A stretch of DNA of 64,000 nucleotides from Pseudobdellovibrionaceae bacterium (GCA_023898385.1 CP060220.1:496001-560000); one strand, 5' to 3'; positions 43,702 through 52,538 are shown, counted from the stretch's first letter. A program made the numbers and translations. The notes: generated by a model from the letters alone, not told the origin.

Positions 43702-43736
43702 CACCCCCTCAGAAGGTCACAGTGCACCATAAAATC
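43702..43736 (-). repeat. Dispersed HNH-tail motif, isolated copy
   Basis: The motif caccccctcagaaggtca (43702-43719) with the flank cagtgcaccat is the reverse complement of the extended copy at 11266-11302. No HNH gene is nearby. It lies in the 351-bp gap 43519-43869, which otherwise shows no gene or clear hairpin. Confidence 0.7.
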
Positions 43737-43869
43737 AATGGCACGTTGATTAAGTCGGCAAACCTCTAGATACTTTTTATTAGAAGCCTCTGGGGTTCTG
43801 ATACTGTGTTGTCGTAGTACAGAGATTTACCTAAAGCCAGTAGATGGAGCTGGCCTCTTTGGAGAAAAC

Positions 43870-44400
43870 GTGAGTCAGCTTAACTTTAAAGCCGTGGATT
43901 CAGTTGAATTTTGGCGCATGGTACAACCTCATTTCAAGAGAGTGTTTGAACATCGCCGATCAAGATTTCCGGACCCTTTTTATAGTGATTTAGAAAAAGA
44001 GCGACTAAAAACTTTGCAGGCTAATTTAGATGGCCGTTATTCTCTCCATGTGTTGGCCTACCAGTCAGATCAGCTTGTTGGTTGGCATGTTGGGGAGCAA
44101 GAAGCTGCAGACACCTATTACATGCGAAACTCAGCTGTATTAGAAGAATATCGTGGCAAATCGTTTTATGAACAGATTCTCGGCCATGTTTTGAACGTTG
44201 TTGTTGCCGAAGGGTTTCAGGTGATCTCGAGCATTCATCATCCGAACAACCCAGCTGTTTTGATACCAAAACTGAGAAAAGGCTTCATCATCACTGCCAC
44301 AGAGATGTCCGATTTGTTTGGTTTTCTTGTGCGTATGAAATATTTTGCCAATGAAGACCGTAAAAAATCATTTTTTGAGAGAATAGGTCTGACTTTTTGA
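43870..44400 (+). CDS. GNAT-like acetyltransferase
   Basis: A 176-residue soluble protein with GTG start. The layout fits GNAT: N-terminal helices, LHVLAYQSDQLVGWHVGEQ (strands 2-4), YYMRNSAVLEEYRGKSFYEQ (with a short version of the acetyl-CoA loop, EEYRGKSF instead of the classical RxxGxG/A), a following helix and the strand VISSIHHPNNPAVLIPKLRKGF. Substrate unknown. It has no operon partner. Confidence 0.6.
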   Translation: MSQLNFKAVDSVEFWRMVQPHFKRVFEHRRSRFPDPFYSDLEKERLKTLQANLDGRYSLHVLAYQSDQLVGWHVGEQEAADTYYMRNSAVLEEYRGKSFYEQILGHVLNVVVAEGFQVISSIHHPNNPAVLIPKLRKGFIITATEMSDLFGFLVRMKYFANEDRKKSFFERIGLTF

Positions 44401-44482
44401 GATACGATGGCAGTCCGGGATCACTCCAGACAGAAGGTTTGAAGGTTTAAAAAGCCATCTAGGAGGGCTGCCGCCGGCTAAA

Positions 44483-44974
44483 TTACGAAGCCTGATTTTT
44501 CTTTTTTAAACGAAACTCCACTTTATACCCAGCAAGTTCTGCCAGTTGAAAGAGCTGGATTAGTTGCTTCGAGGCTTTATTTTCCTCAAGTAAACGGAAA
44601 ACCTGAGCCGGGGAGGTTTTAAGAGCATCTGCGACCACTCGTGAAGAGAGCTGAGCTGCCGCTAACTTGTCCTTTAAGGAGGTTTTTAGTTGATTGATTG
44701 GGCCCCAATCATAGGAGGGGTCACAATGGTAAAGTACCAAGTCTGCTGGAAAATCAAAATGGGAGCCATCTTCAAGCTCGATAGTGGCGCCTTGGGAGCC
44801 CAAGTCTTTCTCAATCCGAATATTAGTCACGCGATTCTCAGTGCCAATTTCGTGGTCTTCAAAGACAGTAAAGGGTAGTATGTAGCTATTGGATTTCCTT
44901 CCTTCTTTGAGAGTGATCTCAAAAGCCTTCTTGCGGTAATTGGGCTGTATATCCTTAAAAATAGGACTTCTCAT
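44483..44974 (-). CDS. HTH-domain protein paired with a DUF4160 protein (DUF2442-like N-terminus)
   Basis: A 163-residue protein. The N-terminal 100 residues are beta-strands resembling DUF2442-type proteins (KAFEITLKEGRKSNSYILPF, GATIELEDGSHFDFPADLVL). The C-terminal 60 residues contain an XRE-like helix-turn-helix (LSSRVVADALKTSPAQVFRL). The start at 44974 overlaps the stop of the DUF4160 gene in an ATGA junction, so translation is coupled. DUF4160/DUF2442 pairs commonly accompany each other and have been suggested to be toxin-antitoxin-like. Here the HTH would let the second protein bind the operon's own promoter. Confidence 0.7.
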   Translation of the reverse strand: MRSPIFKDIQPNYRKKAFEITLKEGRKSNSYILPFTVFEDHEIGTENRVTNIRIEKDLGSQGATIELEDGSHFDFPADLVLYHCDPSYDWGPINQLKTSLKDKLAAAQLSSRVVADALKTSPAQVFRLLEENKASKQLIQLFQLAELAGYKVEFRLKKKNQAS

Positions 44975-45165
44975 AGCACACCTTCTTTTCTCAACATTTC
45001 TAGGGCCTTCTTTGCTTTTGGAGTTAATTTGCCCTCCATAACTGACCAAGTGTCTACGTCAAACTTCAACATCCGTTGACCGTCTTCAAAAATATGTACA
45101 TGACGTGGATCATGGTCATAGGCGTACATGATTACAATGACTCCGTTGCGCTTCCATCGGCCCAT
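44971..45165 (-). CDS. DUF4160 family protein
   Basis: A 64-residue protein with the family layout: a short N-terminal strand (WKRNGVIVIMYAYD), the HDPRHVHIFED motif, and a helix-rich end (LTPKAKKALEMLRKEGVL). It is the first gene of a two-gene unit with the HTH protein (4-bp overlap). Function of the family is unknown; a role as the small partner of a toxin-antitoxin-like module is only suggested by the context. Confidence 0.8.
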   Translation of the reverse strand: MGRWKRNGVIVIMYAYDHDPRHVHIFEDGQRMLKFDVDTWSVMEGKLTPKAKKALEMLRKEGVL

Positions 45166-45250
45166 AAATTAGTGTAATCAAATGTGATACCACTTGTCAA
45201 GAAGCAAAGGGAGACCTTACCGATACACTGGCCGTGCCCTAGTCGATTTC

Positions 45251-45278
45251 AATGGGGACCTATTGTGAGGTTCCCATT
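45251..45278. other. Inverted repeat in the divergent DUF4160/feoA region
   Basis: AATGGGgACCT pairs with AGGTtCCCATT around TATTGTG. It lies between the divergent starts at 45165 and 45422. It could be an operator for the HTH protein or a terminator; the sequence does not decide. No Fur box is obvious upstream of feoA. Confidence 0.35.
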
Positions 45279-45421
45279 CACTAAGTAGTAGGTGCAAAGT
45301 AAGCCTATTTGTCGCCCCGTGCACTCTGGCCCCATGCCTATTTTGGGGCGTCCTCATTTAGTTTGTATCTACGATATTTCTTAGAGTTGCTCCGTACTTG
45401 TGGTAAATCTCTACGCCAATC

Positions 45422-45649
45422 ATGAACTTATTAGCACTCACACCCGGCAGTGAGGCCACCATCGAGAATTTCGCAGGTGACTCGCAGCAGCTGGAACGAT
45501 TTTCTGAAATGGGCCTTTACCAAGGGATGCCGGTGAAGGTGATTCACAAAATGCCCTTTAAAGGGCCAGTGGTGGTGCTAGCTGGTCGATTTTTTATTGC
45601 TTTGCGTGAGGAGGAGGCTCAGTGCATCAAGATCCACATTCGCCCGTAG
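45422..45649 (+). CDS. feoA: Ferrous iron transport protein A
   Basis: A 75-residue SH3-like protein: LTPGSEATIENFAGD, RFSEMGLYQGMPVKVIHKMP and GPVVVLAGRFFIALREEEAQCI are typical FeoA strands. FeoA is a small cytoplasmic partner needed by FeoB for Fe2+ uptake. feoB starts inside the last 28 bp, so the two are translated together. No FeoC gene follows. Confidence 0.9.
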   Translation: MNLLALTPGSEATIENFAGDSQQLERFSEMGLYQGMPVKVIHKMPFKGPVVVLAGRFFIALREEEAQCIKIHIRP

Positions 45650-47541
45650 CGGCGCTGGTTGGGGCTCCAAACTCGGGAAAAACCACCTTATTTAATTGGC
45701 TCACTGGAGCCCGTTTTAAAGCTGTCAACTATCCGGGCGCCACAGTGGATTATGCAGTGGGGCGATCGCAATCTCGGTATGGCGACACTGTTACGCTCAT
45801 CGATACTCCCGGGGCTTACAGCTTGTTTCCAAAGAGCCCCGATGAGCATGTGACCGTTGATGTTCTTTTTGGCGGAAAAATCGAAAAAATTGAGAAGGTG
45901 ATTGTTGTGGTCGATGCCACCCAACTGTCACGGCATCTGTATTTAGCCCAGCAGGTGATTGACGCGGGCTTTGACGTGATACTGGCCGTGACCATGGTGG
46001 ATCTTGTTCGCGCCGACGGCGGAGAGTTGAATCAAAAACAACTTGGTGAAACTCTCAAGTGTCCGGTGGTCTTGATTGATGGCACTTTAGGCGGAGGTGT
46101 TGATGAGCTTCTGCAAGAGGTGCGACGACAGGGGTCAATAAAGGAGACTCCAAAGACGTTGTCGCCTTGGAATTCCTCCATGCGAGAGCAAAAATTGAAA
46201 GACAGTGTGGCCCTGGCTGAGTCGGTCTTGGTTCGAAAAAATAAAGGCAATGGCGTTAGGCCGTCTCCAGCGCCGTCATTGCTTTTGCGGACAGCTCAAT
46301 TGGATCAGTGGTTTTTAAACCGTTACTTCGGCCCCCTTATCTTTTTGGCCATAATGACGGGTTTGTTCACATCTATTTTTTGGTTGGCCACGCCGTTTAT
46401 GGACCTCATTGATGAAGGCACCAGCTTTTTAGCTGAACAAGTGCGAACCTCGTTGGGGCAGGGGCTTTGGGGTGATTTTTTTGCCGATGGTGTGGTGGCT
46501 AGTTTTGGAGCTTTTTTGATTTTTGTGCCGCAGATATTTATTTTGTTTTTCGGCATCGGGTTGCTTGAAGACTCGGGCTACTTGGCGCGGGCGGCCACAC
46601 TCATTGACCGGCCTTTTTCAAAACTGGGATTAAATGGTCGCTCTTTTGTTCCGCTCCTATCGGGCTTTGCTTGTGCCGTACCAGCTATGATGGCCGCAAG
46701 GACCATTGGTTCAAAAAAAGAGCGCTGGATCACTCTATTTGTTATACCACTGATGACCTGTTCGGCTCGGCTTCCGGTTTATGCTTTGCTTTTAAGTTTT
46801 TTATTTTTTGGAAAAGCGGCCTGGATCCCTGGATTGGCGCTGGCGTTTCTCTACATTGGAGCCGTTGTTGTCGGAGCGTTGGTGGCCGCAGTCCTTGATC
46901 GGTTTATCAAAACCAGTGGCCGCTCCCTTTTTATGTTGGAGCTTCCTCTCTACCGTCGCCCACTTGTGAGAGTGGTGGCTCGTAATGCGATGATGCGCAC
47001 AAAGTCTTACGTGACAAAAGCGGGTCCGATTATTTTTCTATTTGCCATGCTCATTTGGGTGGGCACTACATTTCCTCGAGTTGATTCTCATCAATTGGGA
47101 GAAAATCAGCTTCAGGCCAGCTACCTGGGGCAAGTGGGGCACGTGATTGAACCTGTGTTTGAACCCATGGGAGTGGATTGGCGTGTGGGTGTGGGGTTGT
47201 TGACGGCATTTGCCGCTCGTGAAGTTTTGGTTTCGTCGTTGGCTGTGATGTTTAATGTTCCTGGTGATGATGTAGAAGAGGATTCTGTGCGGAACTCTTT
47301 AATACTAAGCATGCAACAAGCCACCAACAGATCAGGAAATCCCATCTTTACAGTGGCTACAGTGGTGGGCTTGCTATTTTTTGTAATGGTCAGCCTACAG
47401 TGTCTTTCAACAACGGCGATAGCTGTCAGAGAGTTGGGTTCTTGGAAGGTGGCCATAGCCCAGGTAGTCGCCTTTAATTTATTAGGCTATGTTGGGGCGG
47501 TGATGTTGGTGCAAGGCCTTCGCGCACTCGGTGTGGCGTAA
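45622..47541 (+). CDS. feoB: Ferrous iron transporter FeoB
   Basis: A 639-residue inner-membrane protein, a little shorter than the E. coli protein. Start GTG 45622 overlaps feoA. The N-terminal G-domain (residues 1-165) has G1 GAPNSGKTT, the switch NYPGATVD and G3 DTPGAYSL. The G4 position reads AVTMVDLV, with Thr in place of the usual Asn of NxxD. The membrane part (from about 230) shows two Gate-type halves with the conserved cysteines in GFACAVPAMMAARTI and MTCSARLPVY, and the C-terminal core TAFAAREVLVSSLAV. It moves Fe2+ across the inner membrane. Confidence 0.93.
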   Translation: MHQDPHSPVAALVGAPNSGKTTLFNWLTGARFKAVNYPGATVDYAVGRSQSRYGDTVTLIDTPGAYSLFPKSPDEHVTVDVLFGGKIEKIEKVIVVVDATQLSRHLYLAQQVIDAGFDVILAVTMVDLVRADGGELNQKQLGETLKCPVVLIDGTLGGGVDELLQEVRRQGSIKETPKTLSPWNSSMREQKLKDSVALAESVLVRKNKGNGVRPSPAPSLLLRTAQLDQWFLNRYFGPLIFLAIMTGLFTSIFWLATPFMDLIDEGTSFLAEQVRTSLGQGLWGDFFADGVVASFGAFLIFVPQIFILFFGIGLLEDSGYLARAATLIDRPFSKLGLNGRSFVPLLSGFACAVPAMMAARTIGSKKERWITLFVIPLMTCSARLPVYALLLSFLFFGKAAWIPGLALAFLYIGAVVVGALVAAVLDRFIKTSGRSLFMLELPLYRRPLVRVVARNAMMRTKSYVTKAGPIIFLFAMLIWVGTTFPRVDSHQLGENQLQASYLGQVGHVIEPVFEPMGVDWRVGVGLLTAFAAREVLVSSLAVMFNVPGDDVEEDSVRNSLILSMQQATNRSGNPIFTVATVVGLLFFVMVSLQCLSTTAIAVRELGSWKVAIAQVVAFNLLGYVGAVMLVQGLRALGVA

Positions 47542-47779
47542 TTGGACACCTTCAAATATTTGATCAATCGACTCACTGAGGCCGCGGCCATAAGTAAGTC
47601 AACATCTCCATTCCACCTTTAGGCCACCTTTAAAAGACTCTCAATCAAAAAGACTCCAACACATCGCAGATGATACGCCCCGGCCTTTTCTCAATCGAAT
47701 CTTTTAAATTTGACTCAAATCTGGGCGAAAAAGTTGTCCCACTTATGGCCGTCTTAATGGCTAAACGCAATAACATTTA

Positions 47780-47814
47780 ATCACAACCCCAACAGCTCAA
47801 GTGGGGGTTGTGAT
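47780..47814. terminator. Terminator between feoB and hsp20
   Basis: A perfect 11-bp stem, atcacaacccc / ggggttgtgat, with a 13-nt loop lies in the 310-bp gap between the convergent genes. It is followed by agctttt on the + side. It probably ends the feoAB transcript and may also stop hsp20. Nothing else is visible in 47542-47851. Confidence 0.75.
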
Positions 47815-47851
47815 AGCTTTTGCGCCTGACCGTTGTGATAACTCTCGGCCC

Positions 47852-48286
47852 TTAGTTGATATCTACAAAATGAGAGGGAGATTCAGAGGATTTCGGTAGC
47901 GTCACCTTTAAAACTCCGTCTTCATATTTTGCAGACACTTCTTTGCCGCTCACAGTTTCTGGCAAAGTGAAACGCCGTTCAAAAGTGCCATGACTGCGCT
48001 CATAGCGAGTGTAGCCCGGCTTCTCTTCTTTTTCTTCTCGCTTGCGCTCACCAGAAATGCTCAAAGTATTATCTTTCACTTCTACTTTGATGTCTTCACG
48101 GTTGAGGCCAGGAATATCAAGAGTGACTAAGTATTGATTAGGCAACTCTTCAATATCGACGGCAGGATTAAATTTAAACTCCGACCGTGTGGTGGGAACA
48201 AAAAAGCCTTCAAGCATGCGGTCAAAATCATCCCACGCCGTGGGAAAGGCATTGCCGAAAACACTGGGTGTCATTGATTTTTTCAT
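47852..48286 (-). CDS. Small heat-shock protein, Hsp20 family
   Basis: A 144-residue chaperone. An N-terminal segment with Phe residues (WDDFDRMLEGFF) precedes the alpha-crystallin domain (residues about 42-135): FNPAVDIEELPNQYLVTLDI, PGLNREDIKVEVKDNTLSIS, RSHGTFERRFTLPE and AKYEDGVLKVTLPK. GVLKVTLPK is the classical ending motif. The family binds unfolding proteins without ATP. AGGAGG lies 8 nt before the ATG. Upstream there is a sigma70-like promoter with a palindrome across its -35 box (48327-48365), suggesting repression rather than a dedicated heat-shock sigma factor. Confidence 0.93.
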   Translation of the reverse strand: MKKSMTPSVFGNAFPTAWDDFDRMLEGFFVPTTRSEFKFNPAVDIEELPNQYLVTLDIPGLNREDIKVEVKDNTLSISGERKREEKEEKPGYTRYERSHGTFERRFTLPETVSGKEVSAKYEDGVLKVTLPKSSESPSHFVDIN

Positions 48287-48326
48287 ATTATCGCCTCCTC
48301 ATAGGACGTTAATTTTCTTACAAACT

Positions 48327-48365
48327 TATCTTGGTTTCGCATTTAAAGATGTCAAGGTGCCTTGA
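48327..48365 (-). promoter_or_regulatory. hsp20 promoter with palindromic operator
   Basis: On the minus strand, TTGACA (48355-48350), 17 nt, then AAGATA (48332-48327) make a good sigma70-type promoter about 40 bp before the start codon. A palindrome TCAAGGTGCCTTGA (48352-48365) overlaps the -35 box and is a likely repressor site. A small hairpin (CTGCC TTCC GGCAG, about 48410-48423) followed on this strand by a T-run lies further upstream and would block antisense read-through. Confidence 0.65.
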
Positions 48366-48507
48366 GTTTTCCTATTTATTTCAAATGTTTATTTTGATTA
48401 AAAAAAAACTGCCTTCCGGCAGAGTTATGAAGTAGGTTCGATGGTTTGGGCGCTTTCTCGGGGGACATAAGTGGGGCCCAGTCGACTTCTTACTTTAGGG
48501 GGCCATC

Positions 48508-50670
48508 TTGAAGAAGTTGCAGCGCAGTTTGGGGTTGAGTTCAGTCATCTCGATTTGTACGAGTTCTGCGTTGGGAAGTGGTCTTTTTATCCTACCTGCT
48601 ATTGCCATTGTACATACTGGATCATCGGCGTGGTTGGCGTTTTTTGTGGCGGGTTTAAGTGTTTTACCCGCGGCTCTTTCAAAGGCAGAGCTTGCCACTG
48701 CCATGCCTGAGTCAGGTGGAACCTACATATACCTTGAGCGAACGTTTGGCCCGCTCGCGGGAACCGTGGCGGGACTGGGCGTGTATTTGGTGATGCTGTT
48801 AAAAAGTGCCTTTGCCCTTGTGGGGTTTGGCGCCTACTTGTCGGTGATAGCGTCCTTGCCATTATTGCCGACGGCCATGGGGTTGTTGGTCGTGATTTTG
48901 GCCTTAAATGTTTTAGGAGTGGGTAAAGTGGGGGGAGTGCTTGTGGTGTCAGTGATCATAAGCATCACAGGGTTGTTCATTTTGGCCACGGGTGCATCGT
49001 TCTCCGTGCGGCCAGAGCTATTGGAACCTTTTTTCGCAAATGGTTTGGGTGAATTCATTTACGTTATCGCATTGGTATTTGTATCTTACGCAGGGATTAC
49101 AAAAATTGCAGCTGTGGCCGAAGAAGTGAAGCAGCCGGGTCGCAACATTCCCCGCGGTATCTTGTTGTCGTTGTTGCTCATTATGGTCTTGTACAGTGTG
49201 GTGAATTTTGTATTGGCCGGAAATATTCCACAAAAAGATTTTGTCGGTGATTTAAAGCCTATTTATTCACTGGCAGAGCGTCTGGGGGGATCGTCTTTGG
49301 GCGTGGTGTTTTCAGTGCTCGGTGTGGTGACGATGACCTCTATGGCGAATGCCGGAGTGTTAGCCGCCTCACGGTTTCCGTTTGCAATGAGTCGAGACCA
49401 GCTGTTGCCTGATTTGCTGGGTCGTTTGCACGAGCGATTTATGACGCCCATATGGAGTATTTTGCTATCAGGACTTGTGGTGGCCGCAGCCATTCTCACG
49501 ATGGATGTAGAGGGCATTGCCAAATTTGCCAGTGCCTTTATTCTTCTTTTGTTTCTTTTAGAAAATGTAGTGGTGATTGTCTTACGTGAAACAAGAGTGC
49601 AGTGGTACAAGCCCGAGTACAAGTCGCCCCTGTATCCTTGGATGCAACTTGTGGGGATTGTTTCGGGCATTGCCATTATGGCGGCGATGGGGTTGACAGT
49701 TCTGTTGGCCGTGGTCTCAATATCTGTGCCAGGACTTATTTTGTATGCGGCCTTTTCGAGGCTGCGCACAGACAGAAAAGGGGTTCTAGGTTTTCGAGGG
49801 CGACGCAAAGACTTAGTCGACGTGGATGCAACGCCAAAACCGAGGCACCATGTAGAAGTGGTAGATCTTTCAGTTGACGCGTCAGTAGTTGTGGCCCTCT
49901 TTGGTAAAGAAAAAACCCCAGAAGTTTTAACAGAATTGGGAGTGGTGTTAGCCGGGGGCGGTAAAGTGGAAGTGGCTTACCTTACCGAGTTGCCCGAGCA
50001 AACAGTTCTGGATGATTTAGATGAAGACACGCCAGTGATTCGATCGCTCAGACGACGACTGCTAGCCATGGCCGAAAAAGAAAATGTAGAAATGTCGTTT
50101 GACCCCATTGTCACCCATGATCTTTTTAAATCGATCAACGACATCAGCCAAAGGCTGCACAGTCAGTGGTTGGTGGTGGAGTGGGCTGGAAAAGGTCGAG
50201 GTGCGTTTACGTTTCATAATCCCATGGGATGGTTACAAGATCACCTTTCGTGCAATCTTGTGACGGTGAGAGACCGAGGGGTGCGCTATTACCGAAAAAT
50301 TTTGGTGGCGTTGAAGGGTACCGATGTCGATCGTTTTGTCATCGATACGGCCAGGCAATACGCCAGGGCCTTTGATGCCGAAATCACATTTTGCAGATAT
50401 GTGGACTCACCACTCAGTGAAGAAGGTCGCGCCCGCGAAAATGAATATTTAGAAAAATTCTCAAAATATTGCCGAATCGATGCCAAAACCATGATCTGTG
50501 AAGGCGACAACGAAGTAGATCAACTGGTTGCCGCATCCATAGAGTACGATCTACTCATCTTGGCCAACTACGATGAGCCGAATCGCCTAAAACGAATCTT
50601 CGGGACCGCCCACGACGAAATCATGTCCCAAGTCGCCTGCACAGCCATCAGCATAAAAGCCCCGAAGTAA
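48508..50670 (+). CDS. APC-family amino-acid permease fused to two Usp domains
   Basis: A 720-residue inner-membrane protein. Residues 1-420 have about 12 hydrophobic segments and the APC signature GLSSVISICTSSALGSGLFI in the first helix, with PESGGTYIYLERTFG in helix 3. Residues about 450-580 and 592-720 are two cytoplasmic universal-stress-protein-like domains, the second with YYRKILVALKGTD ... DLLILANY. Permease-Usp fusions are known, and the Usp part is thought to regulate transport. The start codon appears to be TTG (48508), supported by AGGGGG 5 bp upstream and by the conserved residues starting at once. The stop codon lies in the first bases of the palindrome 50669-50761. Confidence 0.87.
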   Translation: MKKLQRSLGLSSVISICTSSALGSGLFILPAIAIVHTGSSAWLAFFVAGLSVLPAALSKAELATAMPESGGTYIYLERTFGPLAGTVAGLGVYLVMLLKSAFALVGFGAYLSVIASLPLLPTAMGLLVVILALNVLGVGKVGGVLVVSVIISITGLFILATGASFSVRPELLEPFFANGLGEFIYVIALVFVSYAGITKIAAVAEEVKQPGRNIPRGILLSLLLIMVLYSVVNFVLAGNIPQKDFVGDLKPIYSLAERLGGSSLGVVFSVLGVVTMTSMANAGVLAASRFPFAMSRDQLLPDLLGRLHERFMTPIWSILLSGLVVAAAILTMDVEGIAKFASAFILLLFLLENVVVIVLRETRVQWYKPEYKSPLYPWMQLVGIVSGIAIMAAMGLTVLLAVVSISVPGLILYAAFSRLRTDRKGVLGFRGRRKDLVDVDATPKPRHHVEVVDLSVDASVVVALFGKEKTPEVLTELGVVLAGGGKVEVAYLTELPEQTVLDDLDEDTPVIRSLRRRLLAMAEKENVEMSFDPIVTHDLFKSINDISQRLHSQWLVVEWAGKGRGAFTFHNPMGWLQDHLSCNLVTVRDRGVRYYRKILVALKGTDVDRFVIDTARQYARAFDAEITFCRYVDSPLSEEGRARENEYLEKFSKYCRIDAKTMICEGDNEVDQLVAASIEYDLLILANYDEPNRLKRIFGTAHDEIMSQVACTAISIKAPK

Positions 50671-50761
50671 CGAAAAAGGTATCCCTTTACTTTTTGCTTT
50701 GCGCAGCGACATTTTTTATGTCGCTGCGCAAAGCAAAAAGTAAAGGGATACCTTTTTCGTT
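50669..50761. repeat. Complete long palindrome of the AAAGGTATCCCTTT family, 43-bp perfect stem
   Basis: Arms 50669-50711 and 50719-50761 are perfect inverted copies (aacgaaaaaggtatcccttt, actttttgctttgcgcagcgaca) with the 7-nt loop tttttta. The left arm begins in the stop codon of the permease gene. It shares the arm core with 15209-15292 but differs at several bases, each difference mirrored in both arms. It should act as a strong terminator. Confidence 0.88.
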
Positions 50762-50816
50762 ATTTTGGCACGCCCCCTGCAGTTTGGTTCTTTCCGTTTA
50801 ACGAAAGCGAATTAAA

Positions 50817-52043
50817 ATGAATTTTAAAAGACATTTGGTGGCTTTATTTGTCGTGGGGTGCCCATTTTTGGGTTTGGCGGGGCATGCAGAGTCGCTCCAG
50901 AAAGCATACATTCAAACCTCACGACTAGGAATTGTTGGTGATAGCTTGTCTGCTGCTGGTATGGCCAATCCAGAAATCGATTTGGATGTGAGCCGACTTG
51001 CCCTACGGGGAGTGTCGATCTTTGTCCCCTCGGAGCCAAAAATAGAATACTACAGGGATCCTGGTTTTTTTCATATTGAGGAGCCCATTTTAGCTCCCGT
51101 GCGGCTATTTCCGGAGCAAGATCCCGGTCGTTTTACTGGTGTTGGGGGATGGATTAGTAAAAATGTTGAAATCGCAAAAAAGAAAAATTTCGAAGTGGAA
51201 GAGTATAGTTTTGGTTACATGGTCGGGCGGGCGCTCGGAATAAATCCTGAAAATATCTTAATGGCCGCAGAAAGCGGCCAAAGGGTGTCTGACATTTACC
51301 CTCAGTTTGAGCGCCTGGCTAGACACAATGGAGTTTTACCTGAACTGGTTTTGTTATCGTTTAATGCCAATGACATGTGTATGGATGATATTTTAAATCG
51401 GTCTGTTCAAGACACCGCCGATAATTATTATAACACTGTTTTTTCTCATCTTGAAAAAGTCTATGAGACGCTCACTCCCAGTGAAAACGGCACCCGAATT
51501 TACTATTTGGGTTCGTTAAAGGTGTTGCAGCTTTTGACGAAGCCCAGTCTGCTATTAAAAACCGTGAATTATCGAGGCGAAGGCGCTTTTTGCAGTGAGA
51601 TCCGAAATCACAAAGTTTTTGGTGGAGTGAAAGTAAGTGGTGACGACGTGCAGGTGGTAGGCCCCCCTCGAGGGATTTTGGACTCATCCATTGAGGGGTC
51701 GTTCAAAACCAAAAACTTCAATCGAGAGATTCTAGAAGTGGCCCTGCCGGGCATGTGTCGAGGCATATTCTCAGTGAAGCCAAGCGACAGCAAATCGATA
51801 TCAAAACTTCAGGCTGTTTATGAAGCGATGATCGAGGCCCAGAAACAAGCTGTGTCTGATATTCAGCAAAGGTACGGGCAAAACTCCCATGGCTTGAGCA
51901 TTGAGTATGTGGCAGAAACCACCAGGATCGAATTCGAAAACTCAGAAGTGGCCAACGACTGCTTTCACCCCTCAGTATGGGGCCAAGAGAAAGTAGCCAA
52001 AACACTGCTTGAATATCTTGTAGGAAGGTACCCGGTTCACTGA
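50817..52043 (+). CDS. Secreted SGNH/GDSL-type hydrolase
   Basis: A 408-residue protein with a signal peptide (cleavage after GHA). SGNH blocks: LGIVGDSLSAAG (Ser at about residue 44), LSFNANDMCMD (Asn at about 183) and the closing VANDCFHPSVWG (Asp-x-x-His at about 380-384). The Gly of block II may be within AAESGQRVSD. The family includes esterases, lipases and carbohydrate deacetylases; a long middle insert makes the substrate uncertain. A GDSL phospholipase or cell-wall deacetylase of the periplasm is plausible. The gene starts 56 bp after the large palindrome. Confidence 0.82.
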   Translation: MNFKRHLVALFVVGCPFLGLAGHAESLQKAYIQTSRLGIVGDSLSAAGMANPEIDLDVSRLALRGVSIFVPSEPKIEYYRDPGFFHIEEPILAPVRLFPEQDPGRFTGVGGWISKNVEIAKKKNFEVEEYSFGYMVGRALGINPENILMAAESGQRVSDIYPQFERLARHNGVLPELVLLSFNANDMCMDDILNRSVQDTADNYYNTVFSHLEKVYETLTPSENGTRIYYLGSLKVLQLLTKPSLLLKTVNYRGEGAFCSEIRNHKVFGGVKVSGDDVQVVGPPRGILDSSIEGSFKTKNFNREILEVALPGMCRGIFSVKPSDSKSISKLQAVYEAMIEAQKQAVSDIQQRYGQNSHGLSIEYVAETTRIEFENSEVANDCFHPSVWGQEKVAKTLLEYLVGRYPVH

Positions 52044-52060
52044 TTTGCAGCGCGCCAATT

Positions 52061-52099
52061 AAAAGGTATCCCTTTCCTTTTTGCGTTGCACGGCAACAC
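52061..52099 (+). repeat. Half copy of the AAAGGTATCCCTTT family
   Basis: The sequence aaaaggtatccctttcc, tttttgcgttgcacggcaacac matches the left arm of the palindrome at 15209. No right arm follows. It starts 18 bp after the SGNH hydrolase stop. Confidence 0.75.
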
Positions 52100-52230
52100 T
52101 AAAAGAACGGGGAGTAGCGCTAGGACTGGACGAAACTAGGGCAGGCGTCGGCGAGTGATGGTCTTTCTCGGAAGGTGCCCGATTCAATTCTGATTTGAAG
52201 GGTGCCAATGTTCCGCCTTTAACGCAACTT

Positions 52231-52248
52231 GACCTTCTGAGAGGGTGG
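52231..52248 (+). repeat. Dispersed HNH-tail motif, isolated copy
   Basis: The motif gaccttctgagagggtgg, preceded by ctttaacgcaactt, matches the HNH stop region at 9861-9890 (ctttaacgcagtca plus the motif). It lies in the 495-bp gap 52044-52538, in which I see no gene. The remainder of that gap has no recognised structure. Confidence 0.7.
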
Positions 52249-52538
52249 AAATTTTGAGTTGGATCAAGTAAACCAATGGTGGAGTTGATTCACGGTAGTT
52301 AGTCTAGCCATATTATTATGTTGAAACCTTAAAGACAGGGTGCCTCAACGGTCACTTGCTATCGCGCTATTGACTCAGTGGCTGCCCTTTGCCCACCCTT
52401 TCAGCCCTTTACGGAAGGGTTAGCTTCTTAACATATGGGTGACATTTTTGAGGTCGTCCTGGCACCAGCCATATGCAGATCGGATCAGCTGCCGTTCAGG
52501 CTGGTCTCTTTGGACCCTCGGTTGCACCTTAGCCACTC

